A DNA stretch of 64,000 nt from JAAXHF01 sp963665955 (GTDB lineage: Bacteria > Desulfobacterota > Binatia > Bin18), in the NCBI GenBank assembly GCA_965231765.1, contig OZ246887.1, positions 2,604,001 through 2,668,000 on the forward strand, read 5' to 3'. Below the pieces are notes generated by a model that saw nothing but the letters and a program-made list of their open reading frames with translations, was not told the DNA's origin and ran no database searches. The position numbers and the translations under genes were made by a program. How positions within the stretch are numbered: the first letter of the stretch is position 1; each line of letters opens with the position of its first letter. This document shows positions 24,745 to 33,513 of this stretch, piece after piece.

Positions 24745-25329
24745 ATGTTACTCTATCTCGATACCAAGTTGGCACCTAATCCTCGAAAAGTCCGAATCTA
24801 CGTACGTGAGAAGGGACTGGATATTCCTACCACGGAGCTCGACCTGTATGCCGGCGAACACAAGACGCCCGAATTCTTGACAAAGAATCCGTTTGCTGGG
24901 GTACCTATCCTAGAGCTAGACGATGGGACGGTGCTTGTCGAAACTCTGCCCATTATGGAGTACCTCGAAGAACTCTACCCAGACCCACCATTGATCGGCA
25001 CCGATGCAGTGTCACGGGCGCAAGTCCGGATGTGGGAAAGGCGGTGTGAAATTGGGGTATATCTGACCGCCTCGCGGATGGTGCTGTCCAAAGGCGATGT
25101 CTCAGAGCATGCCAGAAAAGTCCTGCTATCCAGACTTCCGTTGGTCAATGATGGCTTAGAGGGAAAAGAGTGGTTAGCTGGCTCATTCTCGATTGCCGAT
25201 ATCATGCTCTTTATCGGCCTTGAAACGGCGCATAGCACGCGCTACTCAGGCGAGTTTTCGCTTGATCCCTGGACTAATCTCCAACGCTGGTACGAGGCGG
25301 TGAAGGCACGGCCGAGTGTATCCGGATAA
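24745..25329 (+). CDS. Glutathione S-transferase family protein
   Basis: This 194-residue protein has the thioredoxin-like N-terminal domain (LYLDTKLAPNPRKVRIYVREKGLDIP, then NPFAGVPILELDDGTVLVET with the cis-Pro of VPI and the ET/ES glutathione-binding pair) and an alpha-helical C-terminal domain with GSFSIADIML. Family members conjugate or reduce electrophiles with glutathione. The ATG follows AGAAAGGAAGAGG. It is divergent from the ATP-grasp gene with a 231-base intergenic region, so common regulation with thiol metabolism is possible. Confidence 0.85.
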   Translation: MLLYLDTKLAPNPRKVRIYVREKGLDIPTTELDLYAGEHKTPEFLTKNPFAGVPILELDDGTVLVETLPIMEYLEELYPDPPLIGTDAVSRAQVRMWERRCEIGVYLTASRMVLSKGDVSEHARKVLLSRLPLVNDGLEGKEWLAGSFSIADIMLFIGLETAHSTRYSGEFSLDPWTNLQRWYEAVKARPSVSG

Positions 25330-25362
25330 CGCAGTTTCTCTGCAAGCCGTACCCTTTATCCG

Positions 25363-25401
25363 GCCCTTCGACTTCGTTCCGCTCAGGACGAGTCGAAGGG
25401 C
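25363..25401. repeat. REP-like palindrome (CCCTTCGACT family)
   Basis: An 11-bp stem GCCCTTCGACT/AGTCGAAGGGC encloses CGTTCCGCTCAGGACG. A variant occurs at 57176-57210. It is intergenic, between convergent genes, and may also act as a terminator. Confidence 0.75.
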
Positions 25402-25495
25402 ACTCAAGCTCGGCCACATCTCAAAAAAGATTCCTATAGCAGTTGCAGAGCTGCCCCGCCCCGTTCGGAATCACCGTCCTCGACTCATCCTCCTC

Positions 25496-26710
25496 TTAGT
25501 TCAGGACGTCTTTTTCCTCCAGTGCAGAAACTTCATCCTGACTCATGCCAAGCACGTCCATCAAAATATAGTCATTATCCTGTCCAAACGTCGGCGCCTG
25601 CCGCCACACCTCACACGGCGTGTGTGACATTTTCCATGGAATGCCCAAGTGACGGCGGACGCCGATTTCTGGATGATTGTGCTCAACATACGTGCCACGA
25701 GCTTCGACTTGTGGATCAGCCAGCATTTCACGGCCGTTCGAAGCGGGATAGGCTGCAACCCCGGCTCGCTGCAACGTCTCAGTGGCTTCTTCCGCTGTCC
25801 GCTCCTGCGTCCAGACCGTCACGATCTGCTCCAGCACCTCTTCGTTATCTTTCCGAGCAGTAGCGCTGCTGAAGCGTGGGTCTGTTGTGAAATTGGGCTG
25901 ACCAATAGCTGAGCAGAACTGCCGCCACTCATCCTCAGTGCCCACAACAATACTGACCCAAGCGTCATCGCCTTTGCTGCGAAAGACTCCGTGCGGTGCC
26001 ATATACAGATCATAGTTGCCCATTCGGGGCGACTGGGTGCCATTCATTGTGTAATCCATAATGGCTTCGGGCAGCAGCATCGAGCAGGCTTCCCGTTGCG
26101 ACAGGTCAATGTATTGGCCTTCACCTGTTTTTTCCCGATACAGGAGGGCACACATAATCGCATACGAGCCGTGTACGCCGCCGTTTGGGTCACCGTAGGA
26201 GAAACCTGCTTGGCGCGGCCCATCCCCACGATAGCCAGTCAGTGCCGACATGCCGCTCAGTGCAACCTGTGGCGGACCATACGACACATAGCCCTTCTCC
26301 GGACCAGTCTGGCCATAGCCGGACAGCGCGGCCATGATGATGTCAGGTTTAATGGCGCGTAGGACTTCGTAGCCCAATCCCATTTTCTCCATCACTCCAC
26401 CCGCAAAGTTTTCCATCACGATATCACTTTTAGCGATAATTTTTTTGGCAATATCGAGACCTTCCGGCTTCTTCAGATCGAGGGCCAGCGAGCGTTTACC
26501 CTGGTTATATTGATTAAAATAGCCGCACCGATTCACGCCTGGTTCATTCTCTGCCCAAGGTGGAATCACCCGTGAGGGGCATATCCGCGTTTGGCTCTCA
26601 ATCCGAATGACCTCGGCCCCTAAGTGAGCCAGTTGCAAAGCACCATATGGTCCGGCCCACGCCCAGCAAAAATCAGCAACACGAACTCCGTCAAGCGGTG
26701 GTTTACTCAT
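25496..26710 (-). CDS. CaiB/BaiF (class III) CoA-transferase, catalytic type
   Basis: This 404-residue family III CoA-transferase moves CoA between carboxylic acids. It shows VADFCWAWAGP at the N-terminus, GAEVIRIES, NQGKRSLALDL, IVMENFAGGVMEKMGLGYE and SGYGQTGP. The expected catalytic Asp is D174 in SYGDPNGGVHG. It sits 111 bases downstream of a second CoA-transferase that lacks this Asp. The two genes have the same order and subfamily types as 58637-59845 and 59879-61108, so a heterodimer is likely. The acyl substrate cannot be read from sequence. Confidence 0.88.
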   Translation of the reverse strand: MSKPPLDGVRVADFCWAWAGPYGALQLAHLGAEVIRIESQTRICPSRVIPPWAENEPGVNRCGYFNQYNQGKRSLALDLKKPEGLDIAKKIIAKSDIVMENFAGGVMEKMGLGYEVLRAIKPDIIMAALSGYGQTGPEKGYVSYGPPQVALSGMSALTGYRGDGPRQAGFSYGDPNGGVHGSYAIMCALLYREKTGEGQYIDLSQREACSMLLPEAIMDYTMNGTQSPRMGNYDLYMAPHGVFRSKGDDAWVSIVVGTEDEWRQFCSAIGQPNFTTDPRFSSATARKDNEEVLEQIVTVWTQERTAEEATETLQRAGVAAYPASNGREMLADPQVEARGTYVEHNHPEIGVRRHLGIPWKMSHTPCEVWRQAPTFGQDNDYILMDVLGMSQDEVSALEEKDVLN

Positions 26711-26821
26711 GGTTGTACTCCATATACGACATGAAACCGTGAAAAGGCAGGTTCGTTTCCGTCCTACGCATGAGGTCTTGTGTCTCTATCACGTTTTGCG
26801 TTTCACGTTTGATTCTCTGTT

Positions 26822-28030
26822 TTAGATCACTCCAGCCTGCTTCAATCCATCAACCTCCTGCCCACTCATTCCCAGTTCTCCGTATACTTCCGCATTATGC
26901 TGGCCCAAACACGGAGCTGGGCGACGCAGCGTCCACGGCGTCTTGGACATGGTATGGGGAGCCGTTGGATAGGTATGCGTGCCCGCTTCTGGATGAGTGA
27001 TCTCGGCAAAAAAGCCACGCACTTTTAAGTGCTCGGAGTTCAGCATATCGCCCATAGTCGAGACTGGTGCGAACGGAACGCGACGGGCTTGTGCCTTGTG
27101 ATACAGGTCCTCAACCGTCTGCTCTTTCACCCAGGGCTCCAAAAACAGCTGGAGCGCGTCCCAGTTCTCGGCTCGGTCCAAGCGGGTCTTGAAAATCTCT
27201 TCACCAGCCCATTCCGGGTTGTCCATCAGATCGACAAAGCTCTGCCACTGGTGTTCTTCGACGCAGGCGAGATAAATCCAGCCGTCCTTACATTCCATGA
27301 TGTCGAGCGGACGGATGGCTTTATTGCCGGTAAAGCGCACCACAATCTGGTCTGCGTAGGTCGGCATAATACCGGCAAACTCAGAGATTCCCATCAAGCA
27401 TTCCTGGATGGAGAAATCGATGTGCTGTCCGTGGCCATCTTTGAAACGGGAAAATAAAGCTGCGAGTGAAGCGGTTGCGGCATGAATACCAGCTTGAAAA
27501 CCGGACTGCTGGCCAAAGACGCGCAACGGAGGAAGGTCCTCGCTACCAGGACCGCCACCGTTGAGGTAACACAAACCACCAGCATTCCAGGTCGTCAGGT
27601 CATACGCTTTGTAGTCTTTGCGCGGCCCGGTCAGGCCAAACGGGGTGATTGAGGTCATGACGAGGCCGGAATGCAAACCAGCCAAGCGCTCATAATCCAA
27701 GCCTTGGGCTGCCATCCGAGTGGGATGGACGTTGTGAATCAGCAGATCGGCTTTCCGAACCAGCTTATGGAAAACCTCTTGGCCGCGACTGTCCTCAAGA
27801 TCAAGTGTCACACCACGCTTATTCGTATTGAGATAGAGGTACAAGCCACTTTTTTCTGAGTGCGGTGTTCCGCCCGGAAACGGTCCTCTGTAGCGAGCAC
27901 TGTCGCCACTTAGGGATTCGATCTTGGTCACTTCAGCGCCCATATCGGCCATGAGTTTCGCCGCATAGGACGCCCCAACCATGTCCCCACATTCGATAAT
28001 CGTAAAGCCTTCTAATGCAAGCCCCGACAT
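26822..28030 (-). CDS. CaiB/BaiF CoA-transferase-like subunit lacking the catalytic Asp
   Basis: This 402-residue protein starts at the ATG at 28030 behind AAGGAGGGTCTT; the frame reaches 28072 without support. The fold is clear from GAEVTKIES, SARYRGPFPGG, LNTNKRGVTLDLED and ITPFGLTGPRKDY. At the position of the catalytic Asp it reads FGQQSGFQAGIHA, placing Gly (about 177) where the paralogue 59879-61108 has Asp (D180). In known two-subunit CoA-transferases of this family only one subunit needs the Asp, so a structural or CoA-binding partner role to 25496-26710 is inferred. Confidence 0.85.
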   Translation of the reverse strand: MSGLALEGFTIIECGDMVGASYAAKLMADMGAEVTKIESLSGDSARYRGPFPGGTPHSEKSGLYLYLNTNKRGVTLDLEDSRGQEVFHKLVRKADLLIHNVHPTRMAAQGLDYERLAGLHSGLVMTSITPFGLTGPRKDYKAYDLTTWNAGGLCYLNGGGPGSEDLPPLRVFGQQSGFQAGIHAATASLAALFSRFKDGHGQHIDFSIQECLMGISEFAGIMPTYADQIVVRFTGNKAIRPLDIMECKDGWIYLACVEEHQWQSFVDLMDNPEWAGEEIFKTRLDRAENWDALQLFLEPWVKEQTVEDLYHKAQARRVPFAPVSTMGDMLNSEHLKVRGFFAEITHPEAGTHTYPTAPHTMSKTPWTLRRPAPCLGQHNAEVYGELGMSGQEVDGLKQAGVI

Positions 28031-28082
28031 AAGACCCTCCTTACTTGACTCGGCCGTCGCTCGGTGCGACACGGACCGGCGT

Positions 28083-28262
28083 CTACCAACCGTAGCCAGC
28101 CGTCCTCAGTCCGTCAAGCTTGGTCGGGGCCGAAAAGATATCGTTGATGACCGAACTCATACGGGGAGATATCATGGCGTCGACCCGCTCGGTGATAAGC
28201 GTCGGTTGTTGCTCCATTCCCTGAGTGTAGCGCAATCTCAGGCCCTTCCAATTGCGCTGAAC
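28083..28262 (-). pseudogene. C-terminal remnant of an unidentified minus-strand gene
   Basis: A minus-strand frame ending at TAG (28083-28085) reads like genuine protein: GMEQQPTLITERVDAM, ISPRMSSVINDIF, TKLDGLRTAGYGW. Upstream of about 28262 the frame runs into the antisense of the GC-rich decarboxylase gene and loses protein-like character. The simplest reading is a gene tail left when the GC-rich segment arrived. No family was recognised. Confidence 0.4.
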
Positions 28263-28321
28263 AATGAGGTATAGGGTGGAGTCCAGTCGATCACACGTTA
28301 AGACACAGAGGGAGGAGGGGC

Positions 28322-29809
28322 ATGGCGGGACCCTCAAAGGAAAAAGCAGAAGCGCCGGACGCTTCAACCAAGAACGAGTCGGGTACGGGAGCGCGCGGCG
28401 ACCTCCAGATGGCGCCCGAGTTGATGCTCGACCTCGCGCGCAGGGCTGCGGAGCTTGTGGTAGAGCGGATCGAGCGCCTGCCGGGAGAAAATGCCTGGGA
28501 TGGAGATTTCCGGCAGGGGCTGGAGGACCAACTGCTGGAGGAGCCGCCCGAGGCTGGTCGGCCGGCGGCGGAGGTGCTTGAGCAGGCCGCGCGTGATGTC
28601 CTCCCGTTCGCGACACGCCTGGATCACCCGCGCTGCTTTGCGTTTATCCCGTCGTCGCCCACCTGGCCCGGAGTGCTGGCCGACTTCATAGCCGCCGGGT
28701 ACAGCATCAACACCGTCACCTGGCTGGTCGCGAGCGGCCCGAGTCAGGTCGAGCTGGTCGTCATCGACTGGTTCCGGCGCTGGCTGGGCTACCCGGAGAG
28801 CGCCGGCGGGCTGTTCACCAGTGGGGGCTCGGCTGCCGGCCTCGACGCCCTTGTCGCGGCTCGGGAAGCGGCCGGCCACCCCGAACGCGCGACCGTGTAT
28901 ATGAGCGACCAGAGCCATAGCGTGCTCAGCCGGGCGGCGATGATCATCGGTGTGCGCCCGGAGTGCATTCGCATGGTTCCGAGCGACGCACATGCCCGCC
29001 TGGACATGCAGGCGCTCGTGCGCGCCGTGACTGAGGACCGGGCGGCGGGGTTCAATCCCATCGCGGTGTGCGCTAACGCCGGGGCGGCTAGCACTGGAGC
29101 CATTGATCCGCTTGAAGCCATGGCCGACTTTTGCGCGGCGGAAGGCATCTGGCTGCACGTCGATGCCGCGTACGGCGGCTTCGCGATCGTGACCGAGCAG
29201 GGCAAAAAGCACTTGTGCGGGATTGAGCGCGCCGATTCGGTCGGGCTGGACGCGCACAAATGGTTCTTCCAGCCTTACGAGGCCGGCTGCCTGCTGGTGA
29301 AGGACATACGCACCCTGGAGAGCGCCTTCGAGGTTCACCACGATGTCCTCCAGGACACGATATGGGGCGCGGACCATCCCAATTTCGCGGACCGCGGCTC
29401 GCAACTGAGTCGCTCGTTTCGGGCCTTGAAGGTCTGGATGTCGGTCCAGACCTTCGGGATGGCCGCATTCCGGCGGGCCGTCGTGAAGGGGATGGAGCTG
29501 GCCGATCGAGCCGAGGAGTACATTCGGGAGAGCCCGACCCTGACAATATTGACCCCCGTGTCGCTGGGAATCGTATGTTTCAGGATCAACCCCACGGATA
29601 CCGACCTCGACGAGGAAGTCCTGGAAAAGATCAACCGGAATGTGCTCGCCCGTATTTTTTGGGAAGACCGTGCGCTCATGTCATCAACGCTTGTCGGGAA
29701 AACGTTTTCGCTGAGGCTGTGCATTCTCAACCACGCCACAACCTGGGACGATGTGCGTGAGACTCTGGAGGCCACTGAGCGCTTCGGGCGGGAGGCGTTA
29801 TCGAAGTGA
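28322..29809 (+). CDS. PLP-dependent group II decarboxylase, aromatic-amino-acid type
   Basis: This 495-residue fold-type I PLP enzyme resembles aromatic-L-amino-acid and related decarboxylases. Motifs are HPRCFAFIPSSPTWPGVLADF, LFTSGGSAAGLDAL, MSDQSHSVLSRA, WLHVDAAYGGFA and LDAHKWFFQPYEAGC with the Schiff-base K313. The ATG follows GGAGGAGGGG. The gene is markedly GC-rich, with long G/C third-position runs, unlike the flanking CoA-transferase and Tat genes, which points to recent transfer. It is coupled to the next gene by a GTGA overlap. The substrate (tyrosine, tryptophan, phenylalanine or other) is not determined. Confidence 0.9.
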   Translation: MAGPSKEKAEAPDASTKNESGTGARGDLQMAPELMLDLARRAAELVVERIERLPGENAWDGDFRQGLEDQLLEEPPEAGRPAAEVLEQAARDVLPFATRLDHPRCFAFIPSSPTWPGVLADFIAAGYSINTVTWLVASGPSQVELVVIDWFRRWLGYPESAGGLFTSGGSAAGLDALVAAREAAGHPERATVYMSDQSHSVLSRAAMIIGVRPECIRMVPSDAHARLDMQALVRAVTEDRAAGFNPIAVCANAGAASTGAIDPLEAMADFCAAEGIWLHVDAAYGGFAIVTEQGKKHLCGIERADSVGLDAHKWFFQPYEAGCLLVKDIRTLESAFEVHHDVLQDTIWGADHPNFADRGSQLSRSFRALKVWMSVQTFGMAAFRRAVVKGMELADRAEEYIRESPTLTILTPVSLGIVCFRINPTDTDLDEEVLEKINRNVLARIFWEDRALMSSTLVGKTFSLRLCILNHATTWDDVRETLEATERFGREALSK

Positions 29810-30753
29810 ATCAATCACCTCTCCCCCCTGACTCCAAGCACTGGGAGGTCCCCGAGCCGCTCGCCGTGGCCGAGGTCCGCACGGCTGACGGAACCCCGAT
29901 CATCCTCAGACGGCACGGCACTCCGGGAGGACCGCGACTCGTCCTCAGCCACGCCAACGGATTTTCCGCAGATACGTATTTCCCGTTCTGGTCGTTGCTT
30001 ACCGACCGGTTTGACGTCGTCCTATACGACTTTCGTAACCACGGCTGGAACCCGACCGGCGAGCAGCAAGCGCACACCATCCCCACCTTCGTCCGGGACA
30101 ACGAGTGTATCGCGCAGGGCATCGATCAGCACTTCGGCGCAAAACCGAAGATCGGTGTCTTTCATTCGCTGTCGGCGCAGACGGCGGTCCTACAAGCGGC
30201 GGAGCGAGCGGCGTTCTCGGCCCTGGTGCTGTTCGACCCAGTCCTCTGCCCGCCTGGCCGGTCTCCGCAAGATCTGAAGAAACTGGAGGCTACGATGCTC
30301 CTGCTGGGCACGGCGGCCCGGCGGCGTCAGGAAAGGTTCGAGACGCAGGAAGAATTCGCCGAGCGTATCCGTCGCACGCCCACCTTCAAGCTGTTGCAGC
30401 CCGGCGTGGCGGACCTGATCGCGCGGACGACACTACACCGGGACACCAGCGGAACGGGATATGAACTGCGCTGCCCACGCGAATACGAAGCTCAGATATC
30501 CGAGGAGGGGTATCGATGGGCGCGCGCCGTAAACCTCAATCGCCTCTCCTGTCCCACCAAGGCCATCGGCGCCGACCCCACCCAGCCGTTCTCGTTTTTG
30601 CCGAGTGTGGACCTGAGCGACCTCCTCATACTCGACTACGACTTCGTCCCCGACACGACCCATTTTCTCCAGCTTGAGAATCCGGAGGAGTGCGTCGCCC
30701 TGATGCTCGATTTTCTTGAACCTCACTTGGCGTCCTTTCCAATCGAGCGCTGA
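29806..30753 (+). CDS. Alpha/beta hydrolase
   Basis: This 315-residue protein of the alpha/beta hydrolase fold has LVLSHANGFSADTYFPFW (oxyanion region), VVLYDFRNHGWNPTG, the nucleophile-elbow segment GVFHSLSAQTAVL and a late DFVPDTTHFLQLENPE carrying the probable catalytic His. The elbow is atypical (HSLSA rather than GxSxG). It starts at GTG, overlapping the decarboxylase stop as GTGA, so the two proteins are made from one transcript and probably act on connected metabolites. GC content is as high as that of its partner. Confidence 0.82.
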   Translation: MNQSPLPPDSKHWEVPEPLAVAEVRTADGTPIILRRHGTPGGPRLVLSHANGFSADTYFPFWSLLTDRFDVVLYDFRNHGWNPTGEQQAHTIPTFVRDNECIAQGIDQHFGAKPKIGVFHSLSAQTAVLQAAERAAFSALVLFDPVLCPPGRSPQDLKKLEATMLLLGTAARRRQERFETQEEFAERIRRTPTFKLLQPGVADLIARTTLHRDTSGTGYELRCPREYEAQISEEGYRWARAVNLNRLSCPTKAIGADPTQPFSFLPSVDLSDLLILDYDFVPDTTHFLQLENPEECVALMLDFLEPHLASFPIER

Positions 30754-31100
30754 GCGTGGCCGGGTGGCACGGCGGTGAGTCTGGGTGTGATAGCGTCACA
30801 CAGGCGCGGGCGAGCTAGCGCGTTTTACGATAGGCTCTAGCCGTGCTGGGGGCCTTCTTGATCTTTGCGGCCAGCGTCATGATCGTTGTGGGCCTCCAAC
30901 TTCTCTTGCCGCGGATGGCTGTGGCCCGCCTGTCTGCCTTTGTCGTCAGTCGCTCTGCAGATAGGGTCACGAGCGAACTTCAAGAGGGGCGTTGCCAGGG
31001 GCGTTGCCACTTGGAATACTGGAGTGGATGCTGGCACCCCTGCACTCAATCTTCACCCGCGCTTCTCAGAGTCCGCGGTCCGTTTGGACAAAGTCGAGCT
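30754..31100. other. 347-base GC-rich intergenic region
   Basis: No supported gene. It contains a small hairpin GTGTGA-TAGCG-TCACAC (30785-30801), which may end the decarboxylase-hydrolase transcript, and a direct repeat GGGGCGTTGCCA (near 30990-31010). A plus-strand frame runs into the DUF4911 gene from 30843, but its Cys/Trp-rich stretch looks non-coding. High GC continues to about 30950, so the right edge of the foreign segment probably lies here. Confidence 0.5.
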
Positions 31101-31373
31101 ATGGACGTTATTGAAATCTACCTGCGGGTCCGGCGGACGGATATCGCCTACATCAAATTCATCCTCGAATCGTATGAGGACCTCGGCATTGTGCGGACGG
31201 TTGACCGCAAAAAAGCTACGATTGTGGTCCTGGCCATGCCGGATTTTATTGATCACGTCCGGGCGGTTTTGCGCGCCCTAGGTCAGGAGCTGGAGCTGTA
31301 TGAGATTCCCCCACCCCCAGAGCACGAGGCGGACGGGGATTGGCTGGTGGAGAAGATTCGGCGCGGAGAATAG
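31101..31373 (+). CDS. DUF4911 domain protein
   Basis: This small 90-residue protein matches the DUF4911 type: MDVIEIYLRVRRTDIAYIKFILESYEDLGIVRTVD, then TIVVLAMPDF and a proline-rich acidic tail. The family is found mainly in deltaproteobacteria-like genomes and has no known function; an ACT-like small alpha/beta fold is plausible. The ATG at 31101 is chosen because the family similarity begins there, although the ribosome site is weak. It faces tatC 20 bases away. Confidence 0.7.
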   Translation: MDVIEIYLRVRRTDIAYIKFILESYEDLGIVRTVDRKKATIVVLAMPDFIDHVRAVLRALGQELELYEIPPPPEHEADGDWLVEKIRRGE

Positions 31374-31393
31374 CGGAGAGTAAAAGACGCGAG

Positions 31394-32137
31394 TTACACT
31401 TCGTCGCGTTCGTCCGGCGCTTTGGCAAAGAAATAGGCCACACCAATGCTCACCCCGTACAGAATGATCAGCGGACCGGCCAGCAGAACCTGAGAGACCG
31501 CATCGGGCGGAGTCAGAATCGCGGCCAGGACAAAGATGACTAAGACAGCATAGCGGAAAGAGCTGATCAGGAGCGTGTGCGTCACCAGACCGATTCGGGC
31601 AAAGAAAAACGTCAGAATCGGGAGCTCGAAAGTCACACCAAAGGCCAGGAGTGTCCGAGCCGTAAAGGTGAGATATTCACTGATGCGCAGCGTTGCCTCA
31701 ACGCCAATGCTTTCATACTGTTCAAGAAAAAAAGTATAGGCGAGGGGGAGAACCACCACGTAGCAGAACCCCGCTCCGAGCAGAAAGAAAAAGGAACAAA
31801 ACGCCACAAACGGCCACACATAACGCTTTTCATTTGCGTACAAACCGGGTGCAATGAACTGCCATATTTGATAAAAGACTACAGGGCAGGCAAGAAACAG
31901 CGCGGCGATGAGAGCCACTTTGATCTTGGTGAAGAATGCTTCAGTTGGGCCGGTTCCGATCAGCTTGCAACCAATACACGATTGACTCAGCGGTTCTCGG
32001 AGAAACCCAAATAAGAAGTCCGCAAAAAAATAGGTCGGCACAAACGCCAGGCCCGTCGCAAGTATGGCTTTTACAATGCGCGATCGGAGTTCGTCCAGGT
32101 GACCCATGAGCGACATGGAACTGTCGTCAGGGGTCAT
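31394..32137 (-). CDS. tatC: Sec-independent protein translocase TatC
   Basis: This 247-residue inner-membrane protein has six predicted helices. It opens with MSLMGHLDELRSRIVKAI, the conserved TatC N-terminal motif that receives twin-arginine signals. FLACPVVFYQIWQFIAPGLYANEKRY is the diagnostic first periplasmic/TM3 region, and FELPILTFFFARIG follows. It overlaps the TatA/B gene as ATGA, so translation is coupled. Clients in this window probably include the DUF1501 protein at 55859, which has an RR motif. Confidence 0.95.
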   Translation of the reverse strand: MTPDDSSMSLMGHLDELRSRIVKAILATGLAFVPTYFFADFLFGFLREPLSQSCIGCKLIGTGPTEAFFTKIKVALIAALFLACPVVFYQIWQFIAPGLYANEKRYVWPFVAFCSFFFLLGAGFCYVVVLPLAYTFFLEQYESIGVEATLRISEYLTFTARTLLAFGVTFELPILTFFFARIGLVTHTLLISSFRYAVLVIFVLAAILTPPDAVSQVLLAGPLIILYGVSIGVAYFFAKAPDERDEV

Positions 32138-32373
32138 TGAGCGGACTTCTCCTCTTCCGGTTCCTGTTGGGCTGTCTGCTCAGCTTGGCGAACCTCTTCT
32201 TCAAGCGTGATCCGGGCGTTGCTGAGCTCTTCGGTAATGCCGCTCGTGGCGCGACGAAATTCACCCAAGGTTCTTCCCAGTCCCCTGGCTAACTCAGGCA
32301 AACGTTTTGGCCCAAGCACCACCAGTGCAACAACAAGAATAATGACTAATTCAGGAGCTCCGATACCAAACAT
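32134..32373 (-). CDS. Twin-arginine translocase subunit TatA/TatB
   Basis: This 79-residue protein starts at the ATG at 32373 (GGTGGGAG just upstream); the frame's longer form to 32475 crosses the promoter region. It has MFGIGAPELVIILVVALVVLGPKRLPELARGLG, the single helix, hinge GPK and amphipathic helix of TatA/TatB, then an acidic Glu/Gln-rich tail. TatA and TatB cannot be separated with confidence. It is the first gene of the tat pair and is divergent from the HDAC-like gene by 71 bases. Confidence 0.93.
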   Translation of the reverse strand: MFGIGAPELVIILVVALVVLGPKRLPELARGLGRTLGEFRRATSGITEELSNARITLEEEVRQAEQTAQQEPEEEKSAQ

Positions 32374-32444
32374 CTCCCACCCTTGGCCTCTCGAACCAGC
32401 GTAGTATAATCGGAAAATCGACGCAAGGGGAAAGGGGACGCAGC

Positions 32445-33479
32445 ATGTTGCGGACAGGGCTTGTGATTGACTCACGCTACCAAGATCATCAACCGGGCCA
32501 ACACCATCCAGAGCGCCCAGCCCGGATCGGTACCCTGCTCAGTGCAGTGGAGTCGTATCAGCGCTCTGGGCTCAGCCGTTTTACTCCTCGCCTCGCGACA
32601 CAAGAGGAAATTGCCCTCGTCCATGATACCGCCTATATCGGTCGCGTTGCAGCAACCGCAGGACAAGATAATTTCGCGTTTGACGCCGATACGCATGTCT
32701 CCGCTCAATCGTATGAGACAGCCCGCCTTGCAACGGGGGGGGTATTGTCAATCTTGGAAGCCGTCATGGAGGACGAAATTGATAATGGCTTTGCCCTAGT
32801 CCGCCCGCCTGGTCATCATGCCGAGCGCGATCGAGCGATGGGCTTCTGTCTCTTTAATAGTGCCGCAATTGGCGCGCAGTATCTGCGCGAGAAGTTTGGC
32901 CTTAAACGCATCCTGCTCATGGACTGGGATTTACACCATGGCAATGGCAGCCAACATAGTTTTTATGATGATGTAGGCGTGCTGTACGCTTCGACCCATC
33001 AATATCCCTATTACCCGGGGACGGGAGCGGCAGAAGAGGTTGGTCAAGGGGCTGGTACAGGTTACACGCTGAATCTGCCCATTCCAGTCGGCTGGGGGGA
33101 TGCTGAGTATCAGCAATTATTCCAGACCATCATTGATCCGATCTGTCGCCAATTTGACCCAGAGTTTGTGCTGATCTCAGCTGGCTTTGATGCCCATGTG
33201 CGTGACCCCTTGGGCGGATTACTCGTGACGGAAGAGGGATTTAGTGCTTTTGCGCGGGTGTTGTTGCGGATTGCCCGTGACCATGCAAAAGGACGCTGTG
33301 CGGCCTTGCTGGAAGGCGGCTATGATCTCATTGGACTTGAAAAATCGACTCTGCGAGTTTTGGACGAGATGGGTGGAGAGCAGCTTGAGACAGCGTTGCC
33401 CGAGGTAGATTCGCAGCCATTGTTACCTCAAGTGCTGACTGTTCAGCGGAATTATTGGGAACTGCCCAAGCAGACATAG
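32445..33479 (+). CDS. Histone deacetylase-like (acetoin utilization/acetylpolyamine) amidohydrolase
   Basis: This 344-residue zinc hydrolase has the arginase/deacetylase fold. Family elements are HPERPARIG, the catalytic His pair RPPGHHAE (H124-H125), MGFCLFNSAAIGAQYL, zinc ligands in MDWDLHHGNG (D162, H164), the charge-relay STHQYPYYPGTG, and SAGFDAHVRDPLGG with the third ligand, ending in LEGGYDL. Bacterial members deacetylate acetylpolyamines or small amides. The length matches the class II-like bacterial group. It is divergent from the tat genes and may be co-transcribed with the secreted protein that follows 34 bases later. Confidence 0.9.
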   Translation: MLRTGLVIDSRYQDHQPGQHHPERPARIGTLLSAVESYQRSGLSRFTPRLATQEEIALVHDTAYIGRVAATAGQDNFAFDADTHVSAQSYETARLATGGVLSILEAVMEDEIDNGFALVRPPGHHAERDRAMGFCLFNSAAIGAQYLREKFGLKRILLMDWDLHHGNGSQHSFYDDVGVLYASTHQYPYYPGTGAAEEVGQGAGTGYTLNLPIPVGWGDAEYQQLFQTIIDPICRQFDPEFVLISAGFDAHVRDPLGGLLVTEEGFSAFARVLLRIARDHAKGRCAALLEGGYDLIGLEKSTLRVLDEMGGEQLETALPEVDSQPLLPQVLTVQRNYWELPKQT

Positions 33480-33513
33480 GTGGCGGTAACAGATTTGAGA
33501 AGAAGGAAATGCA

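Noticed and set aside
28364..29404. 346-codon minus-strand frame opposite the PLP decarboxylase
   Set aside because: High GC makes long spurious frames likely; the plus strand carries the PLP motifs.
30843..31100. N-terminal extension of the DUF4911 gene
   Set aside because: The extension contains a Cys/Trp/Arg-rich non-conserved stretch; the conserved domain begins at the ATG at 31101.
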